In this document: positions 24,541-49,380 of the stretch, piece after piece
Numbering within the stretch: position 1 is the first letter of the stretch
How the letters are laid out: every line of letters starts with the position of its first letter
Assembly (NCBI RefSeq): GCF_014805685.1
Contig: NC_060909.1
Location: 6,743,292-6,807,291, forward strand
DNA: 64,000 nucleotides
Direction: 5' to 3'
From: Silurus meridionalis
Lineage: Eukaryota > Chordata > Actinopteri > Siluriformes > Siluridae
Translations under genes and position numbers: made by a program
The notes under the pieces: generated by a model
The model's database searches: none
Seen by the model: the letters and a program-made list of their open reading frames with translations, nothing else
What the model was told of the DNA's origin: nothing

Positions 24541-27500
24541 AATTTCCTATTCAAGCATTCATAAGATTTATAAATAGATTTACAGCATGTTAATGCAACA
24601 AGAAATCAAATTGTTTAGGGCTTTTCATTGATTTGAAATTTTTTCATTTTTCAGTAACTAAAATTATATAATTGCAACAATGCATTATTAAATGTGATGT
24701 GGAAAAGTGAATTTGTTTCTTCGCATGTCCCAGCTTGCTAGGAAACTGGGTTCAGAGCAGGATCAGCCATGATACAGTGCCTATGGAGGACAAAGGGCTC
24801 ATGTTCTCTAAAGAATCTCACAGAAAACTTTCAGACAATCACAATACGCTCCTTCTATACATTTTACATTTATATCACCTTTTAAGAATCACAAATCTCT
24901 AAGCTTCTGACTTACTATGTATAATTCCCAAAATGTCATTAAGAAATGAAAGTTAAGGCAAGATATGGAATATCAAGAAAACTCTGTGATAGAACTCCCC
25001 ATATAGTGGTCTAAGGTGCACCATTGCTAATTTGCACAACTATAATCTGCATGGATGAGGCATCAGAATTACAAATCACAAGCACACACAAACACACACA
25101 TGTGAGTCCACCTACTACCAAAGCATATAAGGAGGGTTTCTCTTTTATTAATGTATTTTATTAATGTATATATTTTTTATATTGATTTAATATGATCTGG
25201 GAAATTACTGCTAAATCCAGTTCACAGCTGACTAACATCAGACAGTGAACTTCATCTTAGAGAATAAGCAACCATGCAGTCAAGTTCAAGTACACGATCA
25301 CAAGTAACACAACTCGTAAATATACTGTACAGGACCATGACTGTTATTCACACTACAAAGCATAGAAAGTCAAAAATGAGGTATGTGTTTAATCCTTTTA
25401 CTAACTTTTGTCATTCGGTAACTGGAATGAATCGTGCTGGTAAAGAGTTTGGTGTTCATGCTGACTTCAAAGCTGAGTTTCACACAGTGAAAGCCCAGAT
25501 AGTAGCATTGTGCAAATTAAGAAGTGCAGTTAAATATGTACATATAAACATATACAACAAATAAATATAAAGGCTTTGGGCCGTGCAAATGTGCAGAAAT
25601 TCTGTTGAGCAAGTAAAAGTAGAAATATATTCATGTATTCAAGAATAATAATGAAAATATAGGATTATTGAATATAAATGAATTGTTTTGTCTGTTCACT
25701 GGCCAGGAGCACTCTGATAGTAATATCAACACACATTTATACAAACCTGTGATTTGCAGATTTCAACATGGATCTGCCTGATCTAATTTCACAGCATTGT
25801 GAAATAAAAATTTATAGAATCTAAATTGGTTGACTTCTTAAAACCATTATTTGTAGCAATCAGAACTCATAAGTTAGCTATACCCAGAGGAATGCCCAGT
25901 AACCTTCTTCCAAAAATGAACACAGTTCTGCTGCTTGACTGACTCGGTGTAGGAGCAGGTTCATGATCATCACAGAATCTAATCAGATTTGATGGTTCGT
26001 GCACAGCGTTTGAGCCATGAGCATCCTTTCAGCTGTCAGTCATACCGAGCTTCACAGAGCAGATGTAAATTCTATTAAGATATGCCAGGTTCATCTGTAA
26101 ATATTCTTGCTTCTGTATCATGTTAAGTACGCAGGGATGTTCATATGGATAAATTATCTAAAAATATAAAGAAAGTAGTTTTTTTTGTGGAAAAGGAATG
26201 ATTGCAGGTTAATTATAATGGTGTGTTTCAGTCAGGCCGGTTCATGGCATTCATGCATAGCAGTATAGAAATGACAGATGACGTATGAGTGTATAAGCAC
26301 AGGCATACAGCATACTGGCACATAAATTCACACACCTGAAGGCTGTTTAGTAGGGCAGAAATTGTATGAAGATTTGAGAAGATATGATTGATGTGTCATT
26401 TATGTTTCCCCCCAAAAAATAAATAATAATGTGGTTTCCAAAGGTCAAAAGAAAAAGAAAATAATGTAAACGTTTATTAGTCCTTACCATGCCAAAGACT
26501 GACTCAGATGTGATTCAGCCCTACTCACTGAATTAGTGTTTCCTCTACATTTCCAAGACATTTTATGAAGTTGCTAAGGGAACTGTTCATAGTAAGTTTG
26601 ACACAGTGGGTACTGGTAAATGACTGAATGCTTTAAACAATGGAACAAATCAAGTCTCTCAAGCAAAGCCTATTAAACACACAGACTTAATTCAATCTGA
26701 CATTGTTTTCCATTGCTGAGGTTCTTTGTCTTACCTGAGAAGACAGATGACAGTGATGCGTGTAGGAATGACCAGGGGTTACACTAAGGCATGACCCTTC
26801 TAAGATATGACATAAAAGTAAGTGACTTACTGGACCACTCTACTGCAGTGTACATCTGTTAGTCTAAATTTTGTCTAACATTACTACATTAAAGTGAATG
26901 GTTCTGACAACGGAACAAAATTACTTTAGGAAGCAGTACATTATACTGAAATCTTATTAGCTTTACATAGCGAAAAAGACAGCCTCCACAGTCAGAGAAA
27001 TTATCAAATTATACATATGTTTGACATGAAACAAATTATTACAAATCATGTAACAAGGTTGTATTATGTATGTATTTGTATGTGTGTATCATGCTTAAAA
27101 TATTTAAATATATTCAATACTTGTTTGGTATTAATGGTTATAGTAATATGAAATATTTTTATTACAATATACAAATATACAATAAATAACTGTAATTATG
27201 GTGTATATGTATATTATCATTTAATAATATATAATAAGGTGTGTATATATTTAGAATAGAATAGATTTACAGCTGAATGGATTTAGAAAAAATAAATAGG
27301 GGGATATATATTTATCATCATAAGTAACAAATGGTAAAATTTTGTTTACTTTATATTTCAATATACAGTATTGCAAAAAAAAAAAATATAATCTAAAGCT
27401 GCTATTTGCATTTCTTATTGATATCAGTAATATATGTATGACTATGTTTTCCTTGAGTCACCAGTTTTATAACTCTATTTATAATAGTGCCTATTGGAGA

Positions 27501-28705
27501 CTTGTTTTCACACTGAGAATTGGGCAGGACACATTATATGCTAAATGTGAGATATGTGTACCTGATTTTTATCATGGATGATTTCAAGGACATTTTTATT
27601 TTAGAACCAAATATAAACATTAGAGCTGATGTATCTGAATGAATGTATATGTTTTGATAATGACTATGATACATGTAGTAAGTGTACATTGTATTCTTTG
27701 TAGCATATATAGCTCTATAATATTACATCATATTGCTCTGCAATACATTCAATTATTAACATTATAAAATCAGGGGATTTTTTGTCGTATTCTGAGCAAA
27801 ACATTCTAATTTGGCTGTTTTTTCCCCTAATAATTTAGGTACAAAGATGTTTGATTTCCAGCCCTGTAGGTGTTTCACATCAATGAAGCAGAGACATTAA
27901 AGCATTAGGAAGGAGTGGTAGTGTGGGAATGTTGGAATAAAATATAAGCCACAGGTTGGCTTTGGGTTTACAACAGCGACTCATTATAGCACAGTTTTGG
28001 CTTGACTTTTGCAGGGGTGAGCTCATAAAATGCCATTGCTCACAACTACCAGTTTATTATTATTAATACATTAACACATACTTTAATTACTTTCCATCGC
28101 CCACTGGAACAACTTAGCTGAGCAGCACTCAATCTGAAATTACACCTAGCGAGGTTTGATCAGGGATTTCCTGTAAAGAGTGACAAGCATGTTCCTGTCC
28201 TTCACCACAATCTCATTACAGCTTCTGGTCCTGTTTGATGATGTGCTTTTTTGCTATCAGTCTGTCAGCAGGTATTCTGTCTGGCAAGGTCACTGGTGAA
28301 GTTTACTGATTCATACCACGCCATGGAAAAACAGAGGGCAGACAATGATTGAAATTGAATAAATATACAAGCTAACAAATGCCAAGGTCTGTCAATGTCA
28401 AAGTAGTGTCATATTCTTTTCCATGTTATTTCACTGAATGAATGTTTAATGTTTTATTTACTCCAGTGTGTTTAAACAATGTTACAATGAGCTGAAGAAA
28501 ATGATGATGAATATAATGATGATGATGATGATGATAACCAGGATTTCTTCAAATTCTGTTATTAAAATTTGATGCATTAAACATCGTTTAAAGTCCTTCC
28601 ATCCAGAACACTTATGGTATATTATTGATATTACTGATGGTAATCATCATGCAATCCTGCTATACCCTGTACATTCTGTATCATCTCTGGACAATTATAT
28701 ATACA

Positions 28706-28706
<1 letters not shown>
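24541..28706. other. Intergenic mns1-tph1, nothing recognised
   Basis: About 4.2 kb of AT-rich sequence with no exon-like frame that I could tie to a protein family and no clear transposon ends. It may contain upstream control elements of tph1, but none can be named from sequence alone. Confidence 0.5.

Positions 28707-28769
<63 letters not shown>
28707..28769. repeat. (TA)n microsatellite
   Basis: Uninterrupted TA run about 180 bp before the left edge of the tph1 promoter duplication. Confidence 0.95.
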
Positions 28770-28772
<3 letters not shown>

Positions 28773-29521
28773 ATTGACTGCATTTAGATGCTTAACTGCA
28801 TTTGGTTGCACTATGCAATGACGATAAGGTTGTATCTAACTATTAATGCCATGACTAGGTGTGCTAAAGAAAGTTTTAATTCTGTGTATCTTTAACTAAG
28901 CTGTGTACCTCATGCCATTATAATAGTTTTTTATCAGTGTTAGTTTTTTGTAAATGTTATAGACATTTGTCTTTCACAATTGATACAGCTTTTATTGTAT
29001 ATCATGTGTTGGGCCTAAAGAATGCCAAATTTCATGCAATATATAGGGACTTTTCTTGAAGGGAAATGCCAATCAGCTAATTATAATTTGCCAAGTATTT
29101 TATTAATTATATTAGCATGTGCTGTTTGTGTTATTTGCCCCAGGTATTTTACCAACTAATGGAAATGTGTTCTACCTAATGACACTGAGTAGCTCAGTAA
29201 AGAGGAAACCGCTGCATTTTCTTCTTCTAACTCATTATTTAAACAGGCGTTGCAGAATAGTACAAAAATAAATCAAACAGCCACCATCTTCAGGTGTGAA
29301 ACTATAAAGCTTTCTGTAAAAAGCATTTTCCAAAGAAACATTTTATTACCTAATAATCGTAATGAGTGCTGTGTCGGATTCATTAGCCTCAGCACCACTC
29401 CACGCCATGACGCTTCTTGATCATTATTTTCCGTGCCCATGCCCACTTCTTTAATCAGCACTCGAAACCTGCGTGCACGCGCTTGCGCCCAATTGCCCCC
29501 TGTCCCCAGTCCTGCGCGCTG

Positions 29522-29529
29522 GATAAATA
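29522..29529 (+). promoter_or_regulatory. TATA-like box, tph1 promoter copy 1
   Basis: GATAAATA lies in a GC-rich context (gcgcgctg before, ccgcctcg after), 94 bp before the ATG at 29623. The same element recurs at 31832-31839 in copy 2. An E-box CACGTG lies at 29579-29584, probably in the leader. Confidence 0.5.
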
Positions 29530-29622
29530 CCGCCTCGCGCTCTGCTCCGGAAGACACGCGCTTTCTCGGTCACGAGTTCACGTGCCTGTTCTCCAAAAGT
29601 CCACGGTGTAAGGTTGGGTGGC

Positions 29623-39372
<9,750 letters not shown>

Positions 39373-40637
39373 GAACACAGTCTAGTCTTGTTAGGCCAGA
39401 GCATGAAAGAGTATAGTGAGCTCAGAGGGTTTAATTAACAGCTAATGAGTTAAATCACACCTCTACAAGGTTGTAACCATTATAGACTGAAGTCTGAGAT
39501 CATTGGCTTAAAATTTGTCAATTATTTTTCACAGTGCAACTTCAAACTATTAAATCGCTACCATGTTTAAGACTTACTGTCAAATCCTGTTTTCTGCACT
39601 GAGAAATCTATCCCCAATGAGTGCCTGTAATACACACTTCACTGATTATAAGTACACTTTAGTAAATGTTGCACGTTTGTTTAGATCAATTAAGGCCAAT
39701 TATTCTGTTTGGCCATTTTTACATCAGTTTAATGTCCCAATTAATCAAATGCAAAACTGGCCAAAGCATGTTGGGAAAGTTTATATAGATAAGACATGGC
39801 AATGTATTCAGAATACAAAAGTCTTTATAAATGAAATATTATTGCAATTATATAAAAAACATATGTGGCTTGTTCTCATTCCTGCAGTGTTTATGTGTTA
39901 TAATGTATAAAGGATCATTCAAAACCATTGTAAATCATCAGGTGTGTGTATGTGTGTGGTAAAATAATTAAATCTTATGTTTTGGTGAATATTAATTAAT
40001 TTTGTCAGATAATCTTATGGCCTAACAAATTTGTATGTACAAGATAAGAAAATAATTGACACAATATAGCAGGTAATTTAACTTAGAGCATCATATCGAG
40101 CAAAAAAATTTTCTATGGATATATGAATACGTTTATTTGATCTCTCCTAAGTAGCCCAGAGAGTTAGTTGCAATTTAGGTTGTGGTAAATAACCCATCTG
40201 GTTACATAACAATGACAAAAATCCCCACTTATTTATAAATCATGGAGCATGTTTGTTTGTGTCCCATGCACATTAACCTAGTGATTCGATCCACCAATCA
40301 TTAAAATCTCAAAAATAACCAAAGTAAATAGTAATTGATTTCTGACCCATTGTGTGACTTATTTGATGAGCTGTTACTTCAATGAATGGTCAGTGAAAAA
40401 CAAGGAGGTGGGCTTTATCATCACATAACTTACTTCATGTTACACAGTTTGAAGAACTGTGGCCACAAACTAAAACCTGGTATTACATATTATTTCATGT
40501 TATAGTCTGTTTTTAGGCTCTGCTAGAACTCACAACCATGCTGCAGCACTCACTAGAAGTAGACCAGGTTATTAGCTACAATTCTTTTTTAGACCACTAG
40601 ATGGAACTAGTGCTCCGTGTGTTAAAAACCGTTTATG

Positions 40638-40716
<79 letters not shown>

Positions 40717-41010
40717 AACAAAATGCATATTATATGCATATTATATTAATGCATATAATGCATTTAGCATTTTGTAATATGATTTATTTGTATATAATGT
40801 ACACTCCAAATAGCATTGTGTTGTTCAAGTCTTGTCCATAACCCGGCTATGGCTCTGATGCATGTTGAGTATGTTTTATGTATTATTATTTGTAGTGTAT
40901 TAAGACCATTGATTATTAATTATAGAATTATTCATTTTACATTTACAGTTTACATATAAATGTTGAATGCACTTTACATTTCAAATAAAACTGAGTGGAA
41001 AGAATCGTAG
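39373..41010 (+). other. tph1: tph1 3' UTR and flank
   Basis: Non-coding sequence after the TAA at 39370-39372. A clear AATAAA lies at 40984-40989. A long TA microsatellite (40643-40713) interrupts the stretch. Whether the UTR reaches 41 kb cannot be told from sequence alone. Confidence 0.45.
40643..40713. repeat. (TA)n microsatellite
   Basis: Uninterrupted TA dinucleotides about 1.3 kb downstream of the tph1 stop codon. Confidence 0.97.
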
Positions 41011-41831
41011 GTGCTGTGTTATTGTATGTATTCACCATTCATCACTACATATGTGGTGTTAATGGGACAGTGATATTGCTTAAACTGTTAATGTTTAAAT
41101 ATAGTATTTTATAATTTTATAAGTTAGCTAAAAGCTATTAAATATAGCTTATTAGTGTTCAGGCTAACTAAGCTTTCAAATGTATTTAAAATAAACTAAC
41201 AATTTGAGTGCATTAGCATTATTATATTCATTTAACATTCCACACTGGCAATGTTATGAAGTATTAACATTTTTATTCTTCTTTATGTGCTAGATTTAGC
41301 ATGTTAGGCATTGATTACAGACCTCCGAACTGAACTACTGAAAAAATATTTGAAAATTGAACTGGAGTAAATATATGCCGTCATTCCACTCCAAACAAAC
41401 TCCTCTCAAGTACAGGTATGGATATATGAATCAACCTAAACTTGGATGGTTTCTGGGAAGAAAAAAGATCATCTATCAAAAGAAGTCCTCTCTGGTGTCA
41501 TATAAAAGTGCTTTGAAGGACAATGTTCTTTGGTGAAACACCACTCTTTGTTCTCAGACTTGTCTGTATTTCATCTTCTCCAGTCTAAGTGTATAAGCTC
41601 TACATTTTCAACAGAGCTCTACATCTGGTAATGCTCTACATTAGCATCTAAATAAGCCTTCTCAACTTGCATTTGTGCAGTTCTAGAGCAAGCCAAAAAC
41701 AAAATAGGGCAGACCCTCCGAGTCCATGGTTCTTCATCTTTATCTCTGCACAGATGCTTTTTCGATTATCTATCTGTTTCTGCCCCAACTGACCATCCTA
41801 TGTTAAAATCATTCTATTATTCTGTATTATT

Positions 41832-41894
<63 letters not shown>
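41832..41894. repeat. (ATT)n microsatellite
   Basis: ATT triplets, intergenic. The polytyrosine frame through it is an artefact. Confidence 0.97.
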
Positions 41895-41897
<3 letters not shown>

Positions 41898-42428
41898 TAT
41901 TTATTATAATGAGTTGAATTATTCCTTATTCCACTCATTGATTTCTGACTGCTTGTTGTTCCAAGTCATTTTCTGTTACAAGACAAATCTCAAATCAGCA
42001 CCAAAACCCACCATGATGCCCACAATTAACCCCCTGGGGTCGGCAAACGCGCCAGCACGTTTTGTGGCAACACCAAAATGTAAACTACTCTGTGTTTTTT
42101 GATTGTACAGACAAGAGCAAAATCTTTTATTTGCATACACTCATAATAACAACAAAACGCTGTGCTTTTGTCAAATAAAGAAAACATACAGGCTGCGCTC
42201 TCTGCTGTTTCTGTCTCTGCCATTTCCATGTGGAAACATAGACAAGGTGTTTGGTTTGGTGTCCTTATATTTTACGTAATTTAAACCACACACAAACTAA
42301 TTTTGTATTGACTGGATGAATTAAGAATGATAACTCCCTAAATATTTAAATAATAACCAAATCAGTGCTTAAATTAATAGTTTATTGTTTTATTTGTGTT
42401 GGTAGTTATGTCTTTGTTCTATATTGTT

Positions 42429-42625
42429 GGGGGAGTGCAGCTCAGTGGTTAAGGTGCTGGGTTACTGATTGGAAGGACAGGTGTTTAAGCCTGGTATTGC
42501 CAAGCTGCCACTCTTGCGCCTGATTCACATTCACTCTTAATTATCACTTGTATATAGCCTCTCCTTTCACGTCACTCTTCGGTTCGAGTTCATCTTTCAT
42601 GATTTTGTCTTTGTCTTTTGTCTTA
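42429..42625 (+). mobile_element. tRNA-derived SINE
   Basis: Has an A-box-like stretch (ctcagtggttaaggtgctgg), then a degenerate B-box (gtgtttaagcctgg), then gccaagctgcca, the order found in abundant otophysan SINEs. The tRNA part is too diverged to be a functional tRNA. A related element lies at 62440-62640. Confidence 0.65.
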
Positions 42626-43589
42626 ACCATGTTCACAATCAGATTTTTTTTTAATTTATATACTTTTATTTTTGTGCTTTGCTTCTTGTGTTCATGTTTT
42701 TACATTTGCACTGAAGAATAAATATCTGCATTTGCACCCGTCTTCCTTCTTATTAAGAACCCTTTTTTGATAATACTGAGAGTAAAGCACCCTTAAACTG
42801 CAGTAGAATTTTATCTTGAATTTGTCTGTTGCAATTTGTATTTTTAGGATGTAATTTTTAAACTATAAAGTAATAATCCAATAATTTGGAAATTGTTTGA
42901 AATAAAGAAACATGGAATTCTCATGGCTGGATTAGACCATTGAATTCTCATGGTCCAAAGCCACCTTCCAAGCCAAAGGGAAATGTTGAGAATTAGATTA
43001 CAGTTAAACATTTTTATTACCTTGAGTGCTTTTCACGATTTAGAAAAGTATACATTTACAAGAATATAATAATTGTATTCACTTCTGGTTTATATTATTG
43101 TCTTTTTCACCAAGTGATGTGTGGAAAATATTAGTTAAAGCTAATAAATTATATCTTCATTAATAAACTCTAACTCTTGAATGTTAGCTTGCATGATTGC
43201 AGTTATTGCAAGTATTACTCTCATATCATTCTTGCTGTCATATGTTAAAATGTTCGATTCGTAAAAAGTCACTGTACTTTACAAGCATGTAATTAGAGTA
43301 AAATGTAATAGCACAAGTTTAAAGCTTTTGTCTGGCACTCAGCAACTGTGACAGACAAGCTAACGGTTCTTTTCATTTCACACTGCTCTCCCCCACTATA
43401 AATAGCACAGTGATGGCAGTAGACAATTACATATTGGTAATCATAACTTGAATACCTGAATATTCTTGTAATATGTATTGACTAGCAATTGTCAGATTTC
43501 TCCACATGATGAGCAAAATCAGTGTTCCAAAATGCAAGCTCCCAGTATTAATTCTGTGTATTTACCTGTGAGATATTGCATTTAACCAA

Positions 43590-44520
<931 letters not shown>

Positions 44521-45089
44521 TGGCAAAACCTTTTTTCTGCCCTTTTTAGATAAACAGATAATTGATATTTGAGAGAAACTGGAGAGATTGACCAAGATAT
44601 GGAGGAACTCATTTAGGAAATTGTGTAGTTCTTGTCAAATATTATTAAAATGATTTAGTTGAACCCAAACTGTGTTCATTTTATAGCATGCAAATCTCAA
44701 TTGTTTAAAATAGACATCAAATCAGTCTGAGGTAATGTACACAGTGATATCATTGTGTTGATCTGGAGGCTGTACATGTGCTTGTGAATTCTGCACTTTT
44801 ATCTCAACCTTATTCCTACTAGGGATGGTTTTATATGGATATTTTATGATTTGCATTTTCCAGAACAAATTATGTCTAAAACGCCTGCACCTTGCTTCGG
44901 GGACTAATCTTACCAAAATACTATAAATATGTATCCAAGAAATTTTCATAGAAACTCTTCTGAGCCTATTCTAGGACTCCAGTTCACAATATCCTCAAAC
45001 AGAATACTTTTTAAACAAATGTAGCAGTTTTGACTTTGTAGTGTACACTGTCAGAAAAGTAATCTTATTTATAATGTGTTACTTTAATT

Positions 45090-45215
45090 ATGACTCTGGA
45101 TCCTCTTAAGGGTTCTGCTGAGGGAGATTTTCTTTGCCACCACAGACTTGCTAAATACAGGTATAAGGCTACTGTCTGTAAAGCTGCATTGTCATAATGT
45201 CTATTTGAATTGATC
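45090..45215 (+). mobile_element. LINE/SINE 3'-end-like interspersed repeat
   Basis: Words tttgccaccac, ttgctaaatacaggtataag, gtaaagctgc and tgtctatttgaattg in this order match a very common fish repeat 3' region (TTGCCACC...GTAAAGCTGCTTTG type). Short and diverged; edges uncertain. Confidence 0.5.
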
Positions 45216-46850
45216 CACTAACTGGTAATGGTTAATAGTGGGTAAAAATCACTTTTGAGTTCTGATGCAAAAAGCAAGAAGAGAAATCTGAGTTGTCTGA
45301 TATGAGCTGAGTGCTTGGCCAGTGTACTGAAGTGCATTTAAGCAAAAAAAAATAAGAAGAAAGAAGAGTCATAGACCTCACTAGAAAGCAATGTCATGTC
45401 TTAGTGGGAAATTAATGCTACTCGCCATAGTAAAAGTGTCAGGGTAGTGGTGCTTTCAGCATATATGGGAGTTAAGGTGCACTCTTAAATCGCAGGTATT
45501 AATATTATCTCAAGAGTTAAGGGGAGTGCTGTTCAATAAGGCTAATGTTAAGTGGATAGCACTTACATGCCCCAGGGGAGAACCCACAGACTAAAAAGCT
45601 AGCTAAAATCAATGTGACTTGGAGGTCGTGCTCACTAGAAACCCAGATAGGCTTGTGGATGATTCGTTTCCTGTTCATTTTTACATATTTATTTGACCTT
45701 TGGTGTGATTTTCAATTTTCAACCTCCTATTCCAGGCATGTCTGATTGATTTGCCTTTTAAAACAGTTATACAAGCACCATGTATTTAGATGTAGAAAAT
45801 ATATACGAATGCATGATCATGTTTGCTTCACACTACTATGAACAAGTAGGTATCCAACCACAGGATGCAACGCAGATCAACAGCATTGAGCTACATGTGT
45901 GTGTCACACCAGTTTCCTGAAAGTGTCCTGTCTTTCTCATTTGTGGGAGCACTTCAAAACCCCCGGGAGACTGCAGGTCAGGCATCTGAACATACAGGAG
46001 AACCAGTTCAATTTACCGCTCCATCACTGCTGCCCTAATGAGCTTTGCCCATCCCCCTAACCCCTATTTTCTTCTGAGTGTCAGTAATAGATGTACTGAA
46101 AAGCCTCTGTGCTCAAGTTTCCTCATCATACATTATATATTAATATAGGTCAGTGGACTATTGACTGAATGCACCCTTGGCCGGATGATCCTGGGTTGTT
46201 GAATTCCTTCCGTGGTTCATCATTTCTCGAATGTGATACGGCTACATTCACATGTTTAAAGGAATTACTTGTTAAAAGGAGAAAAAAACCTGCATGAATC
46301 AGCAGATTTGAATTAAAACCCTGCAGTCTTGAGATTTGCACTTGCAAATCTGAATAAAAACTTAGGAAATAAAGAGTATTGATGTTTTTATAGATCTGTA
46401 ATTTGGTAAATGCACAAGCATTCATTTTTTATTACACTTGTAGCTAAAATTTATGTCACATAAAATTGTATTTACTTTAAGGACAATAATAATTTGTAAT
46501 TGCTTAAGTACTTTTGATCTCTGCTTTCCTGAAATGTTTACTTACTTAAAGACCAGGACAAATGGATTATATAAATCTTCTGTTTGCATCAAGGGCACTT
46601 GGCAGGTGGTTTTACTGAAAACAACCTCCAAAAGAGTCTTGTTTTTCAACTCTATAAATATGCATCCAGGTCAAAATCTACAGATATTCAGCTGCCTAGG
46701 ATGATGCCAGAAACAAGCCAATAGCAGAAGTAGTGTTTATTTAGAAGATTGTCTGTATTTCAGATGGCAAAAGCTCAGCAGTTTGCACTTTACATTTGTT
46801 TAGTGCATGTGATTGCTGATCTGGTTTTTATTTACACATACATTTGGCAA

Positions 46851-46854
<4 letters not shown>

Positions 46855-46922
<68 letters not shown>
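46855..46922. repeat. (TA)n followed by poly(T)
   Basis: TA dinucleotides 46855-46904 pass into a T run. Confidence 0.95.
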
Positions 46923-46923
<1 letters not shown>

Positions 46924-47658
46924 TTGTAAACTTACTTTAAATCATGTGTAACAAATACTATTACTGATGTGCAAGCTGACAAAATTGGACATAAGTTCAA
47001 AAAAAAAAAAAAAAACAGTTCCTCCTCCAAATTCCTGATCTATTCATATTTGGTGCACTGCCTCCCCAGTTTCATCCAAGATGGTGTCATCCCTCCATCT
47101 CATGCATTCGCATTCCAGAGCTCCTCCATCTCCATTGCCACTATGCCAACCCACTTAAGCGATTGTGAAGGCTTAATTGCTGTGCATTAAAATTTCAGGG
47201 CTGGCTGTTCCATCCTAGGCCGCTGGCATGACAGCTGGGGAAGATGAAATGACTGCATGGAAATCACAAGGCACTGAGCATGTGCACACACTCAATGGAT
47301 TTGTGAGTCACCATTTACAAATTTAGTTCTGAAAGTGTTCTGCATAAATTCCATTTTTTTGTAGCTTTGGCTTATGTCACATTTAAATCCTTGCTATTGC
47401 AGAAAATGTGTTGCAGTACATTGTAATGCCATTTAGTCGCAGGAGTAAAATAGATATTTCATGTGGTATTACCATATAATTTCATGGTTGCCACTGATTT
47501 TAATTCCTAGGCTTAGTTGTTAGTTTTTCCAAATTGCCCTTAATAGATGTGATGCCTCTTTAGTGACTCTTGCCTCATTGGTGACTGCCAAACACAGCAA
47601 GCTTTTGCCCATGTTTACACAGGGCAAAGTGTCAAGTAATTATTAATATTCAGTGTAC

Positions 47659-47659
<1 letters not shown>

Positions 47660-47734
<75 letters not shown>
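47660..47734. repeat. (TA)n microsatellite
   Basis: Uninterrupted TA run, intergenic. Confidence 0.97.
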
Positions 47735-47739
<5 letters not shown>

Positions 47740-48563
47740 GAGCAATAATTTCACTGACACCATTAAAATAACTAATTAACATTAATAGTTCCATTTGAAA
47801 AAATGGGTTTTCTTAATTCTGTGCAAATTAGGTGTAACATGGTAAATCAATGAATCCAAACAAGTGCAAATTGGGTGTGACCTCTTTTTTGCTAGTGTGA
47901 AAATAGAGTTAGATAAGAGGAGACTATCCCTATTTTTTAAATAATATAAAAATATTGATTTCATATCTGTTTTCTGGACCTGGTATCAATAATTTAAATA
48001 AGAGGTTATAGTGTTCTGTAAATAGCCTGAGTGACCATGTTTCTTATTTTTCCATGAACTTTGTGAAATAAAGTAGGCACTAACCTTGGTCATTGTCTCT
48101 ATTTTCTTATTCCAGCTATTTGATTTGACAAGTTAATGTTTAAAATCTGTTTCTCATTATACATAGTTGGAACATGTTTTTTCATACCTCATGTTTGGGG
48201 TACAAAGTGTTTTTCCTTCTTATGCATTCAATTGTAGTGTCTTTCCTATATTGTGTATTTGCATTTGTTTTTAGTTATGGTTCATGTATAAGTACATTTT
48301 GGACTCCAGGCATGTGTTTGAACATATTGCTGAATCTTTCACCATGTTGTATGCATCAGAGCAAAGATCAAGAAATTTGTGGCAAATGTGTAACCTCTGG
48401 GATGACAAATATCTGTCCTAAATAACTCAATGTTTCGAAACTCTTCCCAGACAGTACCAGCTTTTAGCCTTTACCAAGCAATGTGGATTGCTTCAAGGGC
48501 TCTGGTGACTGAGCTGTGAAATACTGCAGTAGCTGTTTACCTGTTCTCAACTCCATAGAATAG

Positions 48564-48566
<3 letters not shown>

Positions 48567-48622
<56 letters not shown>

Positions 48623-48657
48623 TCTCTCTCTCTCTCTCTCTCTCTTTTTCTCTCTCC
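48567..48657. repeat. (TC)n microsatellite
   Basis: TC run with one CACAC interruption near 48619. Confidence 0.95.
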
Positions 48658-49043
48658 CTTGTTGACAGCTCAGGGGCTTTCCTGCGCCCACTATATCCAG
48701 GAGAGTTCCTTATTACCTTTTTTTTATTCAGAAACGTCATATATTTATATCTTCATATCTTTATATCTTCGGCTTTTTCTTCCCCTCATTCTATCAGTTA
48801 TGTTAGAAAGAAGTTGCTGTCCTGTGCATCATGTGCGAATATTCTCTGTGTAAAGGGTTAACAGGAGAAGAAGTGTGCATGTAGAACGTGTTGCCATGGA
48901 GCTGTTAGCACTGCAGATGTAAAATGCAGTGCTGCACTACTAAAGCAAAGGAGAGCCAGAGTTTTCGATTAAGGGGTGTGGGTGTTTGTTTCTTTCTCTC
49001 GAATGAAGCCATTCTAAAGAGATTTGTTGTAAATGTATCATTC

Positions 49044-49046
<3 letters not shown>

Positions 49047-49100
<54 letters not shown>
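49047..49100. repeat. (GT)n microsatellite
   Basis: Uninterrupted GT run. An X-box-like motif (gttaccatagcaac) lies 34 bp downstream at 49134-49147. Confidence 0.97.
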
Positions 49101-49104
<4 letters not shown>

Positions 49105-49380
49105 CGTGTGTGTAAAGAGGGCGATATTTTTTCGTTACCATAGCAACAGAATGAATCAGGTAATTTCAGAAAGCACCGCATGGCTTACATAACCGTAGAA
49201 GACAAAGTGAAAAAGGTCTCTAGTCTTTCATGATATGTGAATTACTATGACAAATGAATGAAATAAAGACATTGCTCCTAAGGAATTGACACTCAATTGT
49301 AGTGTTTTAGTTATGTTTTAAAATAACTTTATATTTAACATTAAAACAAAAAAAACAAAAAAAAAATTTGCCACATTTGG

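Noticed and set aside
41990..42240. piggyBac-like end (ttaaccccctggggtc)
   Set aside because: A TTAA-like start with a CCC run was noted but no matching inverted end was found, so no element is claimed.
42429..42500. tRNA gene
   Set aside because: A- and B-box-like words exist but the cloverleaf stems and anticodon arm are not intact; it is a SINE head.
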